The position numbers were made by a program, and so were the translations under genes. A model generated the notes under the pieces. That model was not told the origin of the DNA and ran no database searches. It saw only the letters and a list, made by a program, of their open reading frames with translations. A stretch of DNA of 64,000 nt from Sipunculus nudus (lineage: Eukaryota > Annelida > Sipuncula > Golfingiida > Sipunculidae): positions 53,038,750 through 53,102,749 of the forward strand of contig CM049318.1 in the NCBI GenBank assembly GCA_026874595.1, in the 5' to 3' direction. This document shows positions 24,562-37,464 of this stretch, in pieces. Each line of letters begins with the position of its first letter. Positions within the stretch are counted from its first letter, which is position 1.

Positions 24562-26410
24562 AGGTAGGTTTATATGTTGATATGTCAGTCCTTTCCTTCT
24601 ATCTATATATTGTGACATCGATGTATCTACTACTTTTATGAAGTATGGCCACAACATGTAGAAATAAGATAAGCGTCGGCCTTAGTATTTGTCCATCTGT
24701 CTTATAGGTTCAATGGGATGGAGAAAAGTCACGCAGAGAAGAGCCTCAGCTGAGTCTCATTAAGCGCTCTTGTACATATCCTATTTTCTGCCAGTAAGAT
24801 TCAGAAAAAAAAAATTATTTCATTAAGTGTGGACAGCTTGCATTTAAAGGTATCAACGCCAATACTTCCCACATTCGTCTGGAAAGCACTGACTGTATGC
24901 TTTAGACCATAAATTTATATATATGTATTATCCTAAATAAAATTACAGATGGCCTTAATGCCATTTTCTCACGCTCTTGTATAAATAGTCGTACTTAATG
25001 AGATATTCTTAATTTGAAATATCGTTCTGTCCTGTCATCGTTCCCAGTGAATGACGGATCATTCTATAAAAAAAACATGTTGCAATTTTTGCTCGGAAAT
25101 TGGAAACGCCAAAGAAATCTCTTTAATCATACACTAATAGTATAATTAGTATTGTTAGTATCAAATATAATTAAAAAAAACAAGAGTTCATACATCTGTA
25201 TCTTGATTCATTCTCGCTCCAGCTTCACGGTTACTTATAAAACACCGGATTGAAACACTTAGCTAGGACCACAGTAATATATGGTCACGAAGGGCTGTAT
25301 CCCTTTGATTAAAATGCATAAGTGGAATACAGCGAAAACAATTATCTGATTGACGTATTTATGTGGTATGCAGTGTCTTTATCACATGAAATTTCTTAAA
25401 CAACAAACTGACTGCTCAGCATTCTGTATGGTTTATATAATGCACAGGCAGAGAAAGAGAAAGAAAAAAATTAATCAAGTAGTATATGTTATATATATAT
25501 GTATGTATTTATATATGTTGCGTGCGTAACTCTTAACATGTAGCGCTTCAATCCGCAGGTGCCAGAACATGAGGTTAAATATTGAAAAGTAACACTGTAA
25601 TTGTATAAAGGGATGATAAAACAAGAGGTATACCATAATGAACGCCGGTGGCACTTCAATATACATTAGTAATCACCGGACTGCATGCTGTTGTTTTACA
25701 TATTAGGGCCCTCTGCAGTCGACAGATATAAGAACATGCGATACCCCAGTGTTTCTTTGTCGTTTGCAAAACTAATTTTCCATCTTTCTTTTTAAAGTAA
25801 CAAATCACATAACAAAGAAAGTTACTAAAATTTTATCGCAATTTGTCTCATAAAAAGAGAAATACAGCTGTTGTCGAGGTGCCATTACTTGGGACTTATT
25901 ATCTAAACACTCCATGGAAGAAAGCTACTCTGTGTATGTAAGTAAGGTATATCGCACCCCAGGAATTGCAATAATGGAGTCTTTCTCCGGAGAAGGAAAA
26001 CAGCTTGTTGAAAATATACAAACAGATAGGCCAAATTTAACTATAAAAGCAGGTTGTTTTTAACTCATAATATATATTAGCGAAGGAATTGGTCTAGCTT
26101 TCTAAAAATCAGTTTGTTAATATAAAATCATGAAGCAGATCCAATTCTACGTGGTATATTATGATAGTACATATGAACCCAGTTACTTTTGGATAGTTTA
26201 TGGCAATCGAAAGAAAATAACCAATTTCACGGAAGCAGTCTTCAGGCCAAACGTTTATATAAAACCATATCCTCACCACTATAGTATTCAAAAGGCGGTC
26301 TTTCTTTATTCCATTGTTCTGTGTTCTCAGTATACTAAAAATGAACGCAAATGAACAATCTGAAGAACGTTTTATGATTCATTCAGGTCTGGCTGTATAA
26401 GATGTCCTGT

Positions 26411-26449
26411 ACACACGCACACATACGCACACACACACACACACACACA
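26411..26449. repeat. (CA)n microsatellite
   Basis: CA repeats with two interruptions. The minus frame of repeated Cys-Val across it is an artefact. Confidence 0.9.
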
Positions 26450-27230
26450 TGGGGAACGAGCGCTCGACATTCTGTGCCTCATTATGTGAGACTAGGTTTG
26501 CCAGTAACAAATCATATTTCTCAACGCAAATGAAATAACACCTGCAATAGACAGGTCCTTTTTTTAATCTCTCTAGCTCCACCTATTGACGAGAATTGAT
26601 GATGAATGTTCGGGTCTGGTTCATTGACTAAAAAGAAAGACAATGAGCTTGTTTTTGTCCCCCTGTTTGATCTAGGTAGCACAATTGATGCAAACAGGTA
26701 CCGATATCAAAAAGCATTATTCAGATGTACACCTGCATGTACATGTATCTTACAAATACCAATCAATGGTGTTTATGCTTTCCTTTAATTTATGCTGATA
26801 CCATTTGTGAGATGCAGAACAAACAATGACAAATATAATGCTCTATCGGTCAGGGAAATTAAATTTTACAGTTCAAGTATGGGTAGGCACTTCTTTTCTT
26901 GCCGACATTGTTGTCAGCCATAACCTCGTTCCTGCGCCCCCGGTGGTGAAACCAAATTCAGGGGTTGGTTACGCTTTTCTGAAACAATTCACAGAAACAT
27001 GTTGGTGTGCATGAACTTAAAAGGGCTGGCATGAACAGATAAGGAAAACGTTCATGGAACGAAAACACGCCACATGTTCAGTCATCAAGGAAATCATTGA
27101 AGAATAAAATCGAGGTCATCTATAACGGACATGTTCCTCTCGGCGGCCTATGGCTTGCACCTGATTTCAATTGACAAAAACATCGATTCTGTATCATTTG
27201 ACTTGAACACGGCAGACGATCATACGTTGA

Positions 27231-27240
27231 GCGCATGCGC
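27231..27240. promoter_or_regulatory. NRF1-type palindrome
   Basis: GCGCATGCGC is a perfect match to the core of the NRF1 site (YGCGCAYGCGCR). CG-containing decamers are rare in such AT-rich DNA, and this one lies in a GC-richer, repeat-free patch (27,100-27,560). Function is not shown. Confidence 0.35.
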
Positions 27241-30200
27241 GTCGGAAATATTATCTAAGATTGTATCCTGACTCCAGGTCATTTGCGCCGAATTACTCCC
27301 CGGGAACCAGGATAATGAGTTCGGCCACTGCAAACTCGGCCTTACGTATAATCGGCACATATAACCCGTTGTATTGGTGCTGTGAGGCAAGCATTTGTAT
27401 TAAACTTGCAAATGTCAGAGAGTTGTGGTGGATACAGTGAATTGGCCCCCGGCCGAGCGTTATAACCCACCAGGGAAGAGGCGCAATGAGAACCAATTTG
27501 TAGCAACTCTGGCAGCGACTGCCCGTCGAGGACCCAGATTGACGTCCCCGCGAGGTCGAGCAAACATTGTACAATCAGCATTAGAATTCTATATACCATA
27601 GTTCACCGTAGAGTATTTGATTAAATACATGATAATTGTCAATTTCATTCTTAAAGAGCATCTTTTTTTGTATAATATCTAATATTTTACTGGCTATAAT
27701 TTGTTGAGTTCTTGTGACAGCCTTTTGAAATATATTATCAATATAATATTGCCGCAGCTTTCATTGATGGAATGTCTTAATCTCCAAGAAAAATAGGAAA
27801 GCTTGACACGAATGTCAAATCAGATTTAATTAGCTCTCAATACATTTTGTGATGTATGATGAAATACTGATAGCAATCATATGATAATACAATCAATCGA
27901 CAACTAATTGTATTGAGAAAACCTCCGGAAACCTCCAAAACTTAAAAAAAAAAGTGTGAACTTGTAAAAAAGGATAAGCATACCGTGGAGAAAGAAAGAC
28001 CGTTCTCGATGTTACTTGATAAAGAGCAAATTATCATATTTGTTAATGTCTCATTTATTTAATTTTATAATAAAGCGACATATATCAGCAATATGTCTTG
28101 GCCTTCAAACCACCGCGCACATTCTTTTAATTAGACTTTCATGTGTACAGTGTCAAGTTTAATTGCAAGGGTTCACCTTGGGGGAGGAGAACACATTCTG
28201 CCTCTAAAACCAGTGAATTGGCGGCTTCAACAATGGACAAAGAAATCACCCTACATGTGTGACAATGGTATATTAAAATATATTACGCTAATCATGATTT
28301 ACTCTTACCTATAACGGATTTTTTCTTTGGTGTTACACTATAACCCTGCACAAAGTTTCACTTTTTGCGTAAAGTTGGTAACAGACAAACCAAACAACAT
28401 AATACATAATACCTTTACCTCCCTGCCAGAGGTATGTTTATAACATCAAGAGGCTTGGATTTTTTTCAGATTTCAGGACCATTCGCGACCATCGGAACAT
28501 ATCTAGAGTTTAAAACTACGTTTACCTTCCCTGAGTTATATCCGCCATGTCGCAAATTTTATTACACAATTTGTCAGTACATTTGAGCAGTATGGCCGTG
28601 CACCGGACCTATATTGAATTAATTTGACAGACAAACATATAGATAATACTAAAAAGTATAGAATCTGGTATCCGCGCTGCCCAGCCTTGAATCTGGTCGT
28701 CGCACCTGCTTGGCTGCGCTGATTAATATGTTTACATACCCAGGGTCCGGTAAAATAGTACAGACTCGATTCACTGGATAAAATGAACCTAATTTAGTGT
28801 TAATATTAATGTCAACGTCGGCAGTTAGGCGTCACATGTACCTATGTGTGCAATACATTTTGTCAAAACCTCCGTTGAATCAATAACGAGATATATTAAA
28901 AGTAATCAGGAAATCCTGCATTATGCATGGTAAATTGGAATTTAATAAAACATTTATTTAATAGGTAAAATCATGATTGCATAAACTGTCTTTTATCACA
29001 CACACGTATGAAGGGAGCGATAACTTACATATATACTTTGTGAAGTCATACTACAATCACATCATATTTTGTGATTTCCTTCAACGATATATGATCATCT
29101 GTAACATATGAAGCTACTCGTCATTAATTGGAACATAGCTCCGTGACTACGTGATGTTCAACAGGTATATATTTCATATTCCGGAGGGGAAATCACACAT
29201 TACGGAATAGATCGCGGACCGCGGATGGAAAGTTAAGGGCGGGAAAAGGTAACGTTGCGTTCATACAGTTACTGAAGGAAAATAATGAAAATTGCGCATA
29301 GTGATGAAAAAGTTTGACATGTGTCAAACTACTAGATTTATGTTACCGCGAAACGCATAATGACAGCTAAGTGTGCTTGGTTTAATATTCACGAGGTAAA
29401 ATTTTAGCGATTTTCTCTTCTTCCCTGTTTCGCGAGGGTTTCATTTTCGCGATTAGCCATACAGTAACTTGCTCAATATAAATAAGCATTAAGATATCAA
29501 TTACCTAATATGCAATCAAAATATTAACAATTTAAAGAGGAGCAAAGAGAACATCATGCAGGTGGAAATTCTTCATGCAATAGTGACATAAAAAGAACTG
29601 ATATTATTTGAAATATCAATCTCTGCATAACGGGTAACATAAAATGTATGACAATTCCCCTTACGCGTATATCGCGACTTTGAAATCCTCGCGTACAAAA
29701 AGCCAACTTTAGTATGTTGTTATATTCATTCACTGACAGTACAACATTACCTTTGGATGTGCCGCCCTACAACCTTGTGTTTTCTACCATATGTCGACAT
29801 GTTCTTTTGCTGATCTTAATATGGCCTCCTGTAAGCTTGTACAGCTTGTTGCATATGAAATAAGTATGTTCCATGCCACAGACAGACGTAGTCTAAAAGG
29901 TATGTCTAAAAGGTTGCATAAGAACACAGTATTCTAGGAAAATACCTTTTTTTCTGTGTGCACTCCTAAAGAGTTTATTCAGTGGGTTAAGAAAAAGTCA
30001 TACAAAAGCGCACAAGCATGTCATTTATTGTCGTTTTATCTTTCTTTGAGTACACTTAGTATATAAATTGAAATCAAGAGTACAAAGTTTGTCGCAAAGT
30101 GATTTTATTCTCCGTAAGCAAACTAATGGCTTTATTGATGACTGCAGGTGATGCATGGCGTGTTCCTGTCTGAAATTATTCCTGGAGGACCATTTTTTCA

Positions 30201-31459
30201 GAGACTTAAATTTTACCTAACCAGATTTCTAGAATGTCTGATGTACGAAACTTAATTGATGAAAGACTCACACACCCAGCTGAAAGAAACGAACATGAGC
30301 GGCATGCAGGACCAGTTTTTTTTTTTTTTTTTTTTTTTTATTTTTCCCCCTTAAAAAGTTGGCAACATGTTTCTTTATTTTCATTTTTTTTTAATATTGT
30401 TTCACCCCGTCCTGTCAAATTAGTTTGATATTTGCCTGCCCTTCTAAATATACTGGGCTCATTGTGTCCAACGTTGTTCTAGGAGTTTGTTTTTTACGAA
30501 AGCTGTAGAAAACGGAGAGAAAGAAAAGGAACAGACCGATGACTGTGCTGAATTCCAAGGACGACCGTCTTCAGTTGCGGATTCAGAGGGGACGCAGGCG
30601 GATAAAAGTTTCATATATTGCATCACTTTAGTAAAATTCAGTGAAAGCCTATCTTTTTCTTATCATTTCCAATGTAATATGACTATTAGGGTCACCACAT
30701 TCCGTAAATTAAGTATAAGAAATTTAAAACTCGACCTCTATGCTATGAATTACCTCATGTGCTCTGTGTAATGGTTAAGCTATAAAAAAGACCGACTTAT
30801 CTTTTAACACTAAACAATCCGCGTGAAACATTGCGGCGGTTATCTATATATGCATATATGCTTTTCACGTACAGTGTAATTATATACTGGATAAAATAAA
30901 TTGATAGCAATATCAGTAGCGTTTTGCCAATTATACTCTAAGGCAAATTCACCTAATTAATCCGGGTTTTTTGCAGAAGTCAACAATAACCTGGTAGACT
31001 TCACGTCCGCCCACAGTGATAGTGAAAACAATACGTTCATTTCCTTTCTAAGACCAGCATATCATAATGTAAGGTCATATTTACTTTTCTTTTTAGACAA
31101 CATTTTCTAGTTTGCGGTTTATGCTGGACCGATAAATTTTATTTATATTTTAAATTTAAGCATATGAGTTGCTTACAATATGAATTTCACGACTGTCCTT
31201 CAAATGAGTTTAACAAACTATAATATTATATCATTTGATTTTTTTAATTCATTTAAGTTTTAGTTTAGGTATCGAATATCAGTTAAGTTATATGTCAGAC
31301 GTCTTTATTTCTGCGATTATTTCACTTTTACGAATGTCACGAATTTGAAACCCTCGCGAACGTAAAGCCAAAGACACAGCATTTGGCGTAAACTGAGCAC
31401 GAGGGTCTTAATCACGCGACCGCTGCCGTCGTATATCAGGTTTCAAAAGTCAAATTACC

Positions 31460-31612
31460 GGCCGTGGCCAAGACCAGGACGATTGATGATTCCGCTATTA
31501 ACTACGCTTAATGGCCTCGGCCATTCTGTTAATGTTGATCGGTCAAGGCCATGACATTTCTGTTAATGATATCAATCACCATAAACCTGCTTTGGTTCTC
31601 TCATAGCAGGAG
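31460..31612. promoter_or_regulatory. Strongly conserved block shared by both duplicate copies
   Basis: From 'gattgatgattccgctatta' to 'atatcaatcacca' this block matches 44,030-44,155 much better than the sequence around it. It holds three TTAATG motifs and an inverted pair GATTGAT/ATCAATC. No coding frame is shared. It could be a conserved non-coding element or an unrecognised repeat. Confidence 0.35.
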
Positions 31613-31980
31613 CAATAATGCCTCCGCCAGGAGGCGTTCGTGTGTCTTTAAACACGCAACCATGGACGGGGTTCATGAAAATTTCAGGGCAAATCGGGAA
31701 ATGGTCCAATGAAGAATCGAAAAGTATTTTTAGTGGATGCAGCACATGATCCGGATTCAGTAACGTAATCAAGGAATATTCACAAATGTAAAGTCACTAA
31801 TGCATTTAGATCCTTGGAATATTAGCCGTGAAAGTGAATGCAAACACGTTTTTGGTACCATCCAACAATAGGAATCACCTGCATGGCGGAGGCTGTGTAA
31901 AGACAGGTATAGGCAGAGATTGCGAAATCAGAGCGCATCTCTCAAGCCGTGATTCAGTATTGGTAGTAACAATGTGTATG

Positions 31981-31982
<2 letters not shown>

Positions 31983-32038
<56 letters not shown>
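31983..32038. repeat. (AT)n microsatellite
   Basis: Pure TA run of about 56 bp, absent from the corresponding place in the second duplicate copy. A shorter run follows at 32,202-32,228. Confidence 0.95.
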
Positions 32039-32040
<2 letters not shown>

Positions 32041-32195
32041 GGTCAGGTCATGGCCTGCGTCCCAGAGCCGCACGGATCTTCAAAAGTTAGCAGAGGGAAT
32101 AAATCACGCATTCCCTTGCATTAACCTACCTTTTTCTACGCAGTTGGACTTTAAGGAGATTATAAATACGTAACTTTTCATGACCTAAATTATAT

Positions 32196-32232
<37 letters not shown>

Positions 32233-32384
32233 TGTATAATATATATATACTTTGTATAATATATATAGTGAGAGAGGGACAGACAGACAGAGAGACAGAC
32301 AGACAGAGGTTTCGACACTAATTTTTACAAGACTTGGTTTCGGCCTAGGTGTTTGGCAGTTTGGCTTGTGCTTTATTCTGTTCT

Positions 32385-32445
32385 CTGAATCAGGTTGTCT
32401 CGAAGATTCTAAGATTGCTGGCCGCGGGAGAGGAGACATGTTTTT
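32385..32445 (+). repeat. Possible diverged satellite relative
   Basis: 'tctaagattgctggccgcggg' recalls the satellite text 'tctaagatggctggttgcggg'. The match is short, so the relation is uncertain. Confidence 0.3.
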
Positions 32446-33129
32446 TGTTTGTTTGTTTAATATATGTAAACGACCATATGTCTTTCGGGATGGACGGTTA
32501 CATAAGTTGAGTTCACGTATACCAAGCAATCCGTTCTCTCAAATCGCCCTCAAGGATATAGCAACTGCATGTGTGCAAAATATGGCCGTACCTCGGTCCC
32601 GATCACTGTTTTCGTTATAACGCAACAAATTTATCCGAGTACATTTGGCATATGTTTTAAAACCGTGGACAGAGCGAAGGTCAAGCATCAAGTCCCGGCC
32701 TCAACAGTGATGCCGTCTGTGTGGCAGTTATTTTTCAACGTTTGTCAACTGCTCTATATGATGGCATAAAAGCACTGAGTGCCTTACAGTAAAATTAGTT
32801 TATACTGCCATCAAATGATGGATGCCTCAGCCAAAAGCTTACAATTATGACTTAACAGTTCTATTTGCCTCTGTCGCGTCATTTGGTTCATTGCTATGGT
32901 TCACTTACGACTTTCCCTGGGCTGACTAAATCTTGTTGTGGCGTTGTTCAATGCTGTGTTATATTCCTTATTATTAAACATTCGAAATACAGCATACAAA
33001 TCAACATGGCGAAACATTTGTCTTGTTAAAGAAGGTCTACATAGGTTTCAATTGTCCGAGGCAAAAGTCTTGACCCACGGCAGTCTACATGGCAATCCGT
33101 CAAATTAATATATGTCTGTCTCACATTTG

Positions 33130-33495
33130 TTTCATATATTTTTTGCTACTTGTCTTATTCTTAATGAAAGTATGTACATCAGCAGAGTTCTTTTTTTTTT
33201 TTTTTTTGGTTCCGCACTACATGATAGGGCGGTAGCACTTGTTTCCTGTCATTTATTTATATCCTGGTGTCTACCGCACCTGCAGGTCCATGGTGTGTAA
33301 TTTCCCCCATTGCTAGGTCTTAACACCGAGGAACATTCCAAAGACGCACTTTCAGTGATTCACTGCTGTGGGGTACAGCCTTCCCATTAAGCCTGCAGCA
33401 CGCTCCATTTTGGTTTTGCTGACCATGAAAATCTCACCGTGCCTGAGATTCGAACTCACGACTTCCCGTCTTTAAGTCATAAGCCGTTGGTATGT
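33130..33495 (-). mobile_element. tRNA-derived SINE, family 2, minus copy (duplicate copy 1)
   Basis: Read on the minus strand from 33,495 it gives the B box GAGTTCGAATC (near 33,446-33,456), 'cacggtgagattttcatgg', 'gcaggcttaatgggaaggctgtacc', 'gcgtctttggaatgttcctcggtgtt' and 'gacaggaaacaagtgctaccgccc', as in the 17,740 copy. A T run (33,191-33,207) has expanded inside it. The counterpart at 45,797-46,192 sits at the same place in the second duplicate, so this insertion predates the duplication. Confidence 0.82.
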
Positions 33496-34882
33496 CTCAC
33501 ATTTATGCATTATATACCTTTCTAGATTATTCTTGATTCGTGGATAAACCGAGTTTCTATCGTGTTGAGGTTTTGAAATCTGTCCCCTAAAGAACCGGCC
33601 TACAAAAATCATACACGCAATGCGTATATTTTGATGTCTTGAAGTCATCAAATTGAACTTAAATTATATTTTAGAATCTTTCGACTACCAAAATGTTTAA
33701 AACTAAAAACATTCAAAGAAAACCCTGATAACAGAGATCCGGGTGATAGGCCCGTCTTTCAAGACAATGTAGATATATATTAGCATATATATAATTTTGT
33801 CGGAAATATGTTACGAGACAAACATATTAAACATATATCTTGGATTTTATATTTTAGCATGCCATGTCAAATAACGTAAACTATTTATTTCACGTTTTAA
33901 GACATGTAACAGTGTTTAAGAGAAAGAGAAAATAATTTAAGCAGAGACTCGGGGAAAAGTGAAATATTTTGTCACGAAACAAGAATAAATAGTATATTTT
34001 GTCTTCTTCGTTTGAAACGGTAAATTTGATATATCGGTACTAGAAAATGACAACTGAAGATACTAAATCATCACCTGTTACTCACCAATCAGCGATTTTA
34101 TCATCAGCAAAAATTAGTGCAGGCTTTTCATCTCTTTTTATTGAGGAAAGTAATACGTGTTTTGCCATTTCTTGAAGACGATGGGCAATTTTTTTTATTA
34201 TATTAAAGTTCATATTCTCGGACATTTGTCACACTGCTCAAGATTATTTTTTATGATTACTAAAGCACAGTGATAAACAGTTCAAAGTGAGTGAATAGGG
34301 GACAAAACCAGATAGTCCTATAACTGAAAGGCCGCAAGAACGCAATTTTACGATTGTTTTTTTTTCGATCTGGATTGTCAGCATTCTCTTAGTGGTCATC
34401 TATCATACTCGGTCGCCCTCTCCGTCATAAAATTCAACTTGAAAACGTTATATTTTCCCTGATTTCTTGTAAACTTTAGGTTATTTTACTGGCTAAAGAA
34501 AAGAGCATAAACTTTGGAACAAAATGACATTGACCTTTATTCCATCAGACCGAGATTTTCAATGATCTTTACCCGACCTTCTCTTCGTCGTCCTCTTACA
34601 TTATCATGCACTCTTTAGATATGATTTTTCTTCCATATTTGGATGGATTTTTTTCACATTATAATTTTTTTGCAATATATTCTTAAAAATAAGAAATCTT
34701 ACCACGGCAAAGGGGGATTTAATATTTAGACTTATACAAAATTAGGGCTCACAATCGGATCGGGACACATTGATTTTTTAAGGTCATTTTAAAAACCCGA
34801 CATTAATCTCCCTTCCTAAACCAGACGCCATTAAAGAGTTATAGACGACGGCTGGTGAACTCAGTGTGACAGATGACATTAG

Positions 34883-34989
34883 CTATGACATTTCATAATA
34901 AATTGCGTGACCCATAACAGCTACGTGACATATAACAGTTGGTCAACTTTCTGTGACCTATAACTGTTGGCGTGACTAATGAGAGTTGG
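34883..34989 (+). repeat. Short tandem motif CGTGAC-TATAACAGTTGG, copy 1
   Basis: Imperfect units: 'atgacatttcataata', GCGTGACCCATAACAG, CGTGACATATAACAGTTGG, CTGTGACCTATAACTGTTGG, CGTGACTAATGAGAGTTGG. The AACAG/AACTG-TTGG part matches the Myb recognition sequence (YAACNG). The same series survives in the other duplicate copy (49,805-49,911). Confidence 0.6.
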
Positions 34990-36204
34990 TTCTGCCCTAG
35001 AGGACTGCATGGTCTTTGAATATATAGCAAATCCACTGGCACTGTTTAGGACATACTTATACATTTAAACAGGCATTTTTGGTAAAAACTCAAACAGAAA
35101 GATTAATTTTGTTTTCATTTAAATCCATTTATGGTTATGGGAGTTTATTGGAAAGGCCACTGACCGAAATCTGTCCATTGACCCGTTCAATCGGTCCAAG
35201 TGCTAAGACCCCTGGCCAAGCTCTGTACCGCAAGATCGTGCCCCGGAGCGCTTGGTCGCTATTTTATGGCAGTAGACCATTAAGGATGCTTAATAGCGAT
35301 TAGATTTATTATCACAGGAGATACGGGGATACCATAAGGTAAATTGATATTGGACATCCGAACATACTGAAAGGACCATTGTATGGGATTAGAGACTTGA
35401 TAAATGTCAAGGATACCACCCTCTTGACCTGATGTGGTTCATCAACATATCAACATTTCGTTTCATGACTTCACAAAATTCCTGCTTTCCACTTTAAAAA
35501 ATTGCTTATATCGTATTTGGTCCTTCAGATAAGATATATTTTTATTTGAAACGTATCTAATTCTTCGCATTTGATGTGTAGTTTCAGCTATCTTTTAAAC
35601 AAGATATATATTTCTTCAAGTGTTCTGAAAGAGGGAACATTATTGATTAGTTAGAATATTTTCATCATTATACTCTGTGTTTAACACAAATATCCATTGA
35701 AATTTTCTAAACTCTGTCTTCGGTCCATCTGGTAAAATGTTTGTTTGAAACTGAGAAATGTCTTTCCCGCTTAATAGTGCTTGTATCAAAACGTTTCTTT
35801 TTGCATTCTATGTATAGTTTAAGTCATCTTTTATACAAAGATTTATTCATTTAAATCTTATGAAACAAGGAACATTATTGATTTGTTTTAAAACGGTTAA
35901 AGTTAAAAATGCCAAGGGATATTAATGAAGGATACATAAATGTACAAAATTCTATTAAGGTGTCTAATTGTATTTGAATGCTTGATTACTGTTGATAAAT
36001 AGAAAGACGTCAGACAAGTGATTGGAGGTCCATAACTAATTAACAGAAAATGTTTCTATAAGCCCGGAGGCGACAGAATGCAAAGTTACGATAAATTAGC
36101 TGTTGAATAACTTTCACTTACAAGATGCGAAGCATTGATACTGAGGTTGTTCAAATGATCTATGGTTAAGGGGATTATAAGTTTGTAAGGGATCTGTTAT
36201 TTTT

Positions 36205-37243
36205 ATCCCCTCGCAACGAAGTTGCGAAGGGGATATAGTAACGCCTCCGTTCATGCGTCCGTCCGTCCGTCTGCCCGTCTGTCTTTCTGTCCGTCTTTCC
36301 GTCCTAAATTGGCTTGTAGATCGATTTACAGCCAAACCGTTTGACCAAAACCTTTCATCTTGCACATATGGCTCACTAACCTTCACATAGATGAAGAACT
36401 CTATCAATTTTAAGGTCATAAGGTCAAAGTTCACGGCCACAGGGCCCACTTCTTGAAAAAGCTTGTGGACCCATTTAAAGCCAAACCGTTTGACCAAAAC
36501 CTTTTATCTTGCACATATGGCTCACTGACCCATGGATGAAGAACACTATCGATTTTATGGTAACAAGGTCAAAGTTCACGACCACAGGGCCCACTTCTTG
36601 AACAAGCTTGTGGACCCATTTAAAGCCAAACCGTTTGACCAAAACCTTTCATCTTGCACATATGGCTCACCTACCTATAAATAAAGACACCTATTGATTT
36701 TGAGGTCACAGGGTCAAAGGTCTCGGCCACAGGGCCCACTTCTTGAAAAAGCTTGTGGACCCATTTAAAGCCAAACTGTTTGACCAAAACCTTTCATCTT
36801 GCACATATGGCTCACCTCCCTATAAATAAAGACACCTATTGATTTTGAGGTCACAGGGTCAAAGGTCTCGGCCACAGGGCCCACTTCTTGAAAAAGCTTG
36901 TGGACCCATTTAAAGCCAAACTGTTTGACCAAAACCTTTCATCTTGCACATATGGCTCACCTCCCTATAAATACAGAAACCTTTTGATTTTGAGGTCACA
37001 GGGTCAAAGGTCTCGGCCACAGGGCCCACTTCTTGAAAAAGCTTGTGGACCCGTTTAAAGCCAAACTGTTTGAATAAAACCTTTCAACTTGCACATATGA
37101 CTTATCAACCCATAGATGAAGAATCCTATTTAGTTTGAGGTTACAGGAGCAAAGGTCAAGGCCAGAGAGCTGCCCTCCTTATTTTTACATTGTGCAATAC
37201 ACCTATTCTAATGATGCCCCGTGCAAGGGGATACTTTGCAGTG
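36205..37243 (+). mobile_element. Element with a core of 145-bp tandem repeats
   Basis: Begins with a hairpin (CCCCTCGCAAC, short loop, GTTGCGAAGGGG at about 36,208-36,232) and a (CCGT)n-like tract (36,258-36,305). Tandem units follow with 'gcttgtggaccc' at 36,461, 36,605, 36,751, 36,896 and 37,041, a period of 144-146 bp. It closes with 'gtgcaaggggatactttgc' near 37,210-37,228. This architecture resembles the non-autonomous 'pearl'/Helitron-like elements described from bivalves; the family assignment is inference. It is absent from the matching place (about 51,395) in the other duplicate. The 127-codon minus frame (36,114-36,497) across its left part is not a gene. Confidence 0.75.
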
Positions 37244-37449
37244 CCCCTGTTTATCTGAATGGTGAATATCATCCAAAACAAAGCGTGTTAATGTCTGTAT
37301 TCTACAAATAAGCGGATTGGGAATGAATCGTAACAGCAGGTAAAGTAGGGTGTTAAAGTAATATATCCAAGATTAGATGAAAGCAAAAGCGTCAATACAG
37401 AGGGAATGGGGGAATGGGGAGGGGTTTATATCCCCCACGTTTCAGCAAA

Positions 37450-37464
37450 GGGGGGGGGGGGGGG
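37450..37464. repeat. G run, 15 bases
   Basis: Homopolymer G within a purine-rich stretch, followed by a C-rich stretch at 37,487-37,500. Confidence 0.9.

Larger units (their letters stand above)
24562..31384. other. Long single-copy stretch, no gene recognised
   Basis: AT-rich with scattered GC-richer islands (about 27,100-27,560 and 29,190-29,250). It contains (CA)n at 26,411-26,449 and a T run at 30,316-30,339. Reading frames up to about 94 codons (27,293-27,574 minus; 30,487-30,771 plus) have no recognisable domains. The 30,487-30,771 frame begins with a charged low-complexity stretch but lacks splice context. If the candidate first exon at 24.5 kb is real, this would be intron. Confidence 0.5.

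Noticed and set aside
26130-26354. 74-residue plus frame with many aromatic residues
   Set aside because: A minus frame overlaps it; no domain, splice context or conservation evidence.
29195-29225. Palindromic CGCGGACCGCG
   Set aside because: Single occurrence, imperfect, with no recognised factor site or context.
30487-30771. 94-residue plus frame with a charged N-terminal part
   Set aside because: Looks coding-like for about 40 residues only, then becomes typical AT-rich noise; no splice signals I could trust.
36114-36497. 127-residue minus frame
   Set aside because: Covers the hairpin, the CCGT tract and the first tandem unit of a repeat element; the Arg/Thr-rich middle is the translated tract.
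36461-37052. CRISPR-like array of regular repeats
   Set aside because: The 145-bp units are contiguous with no unique spacers, in a eukaryotic repeat element.
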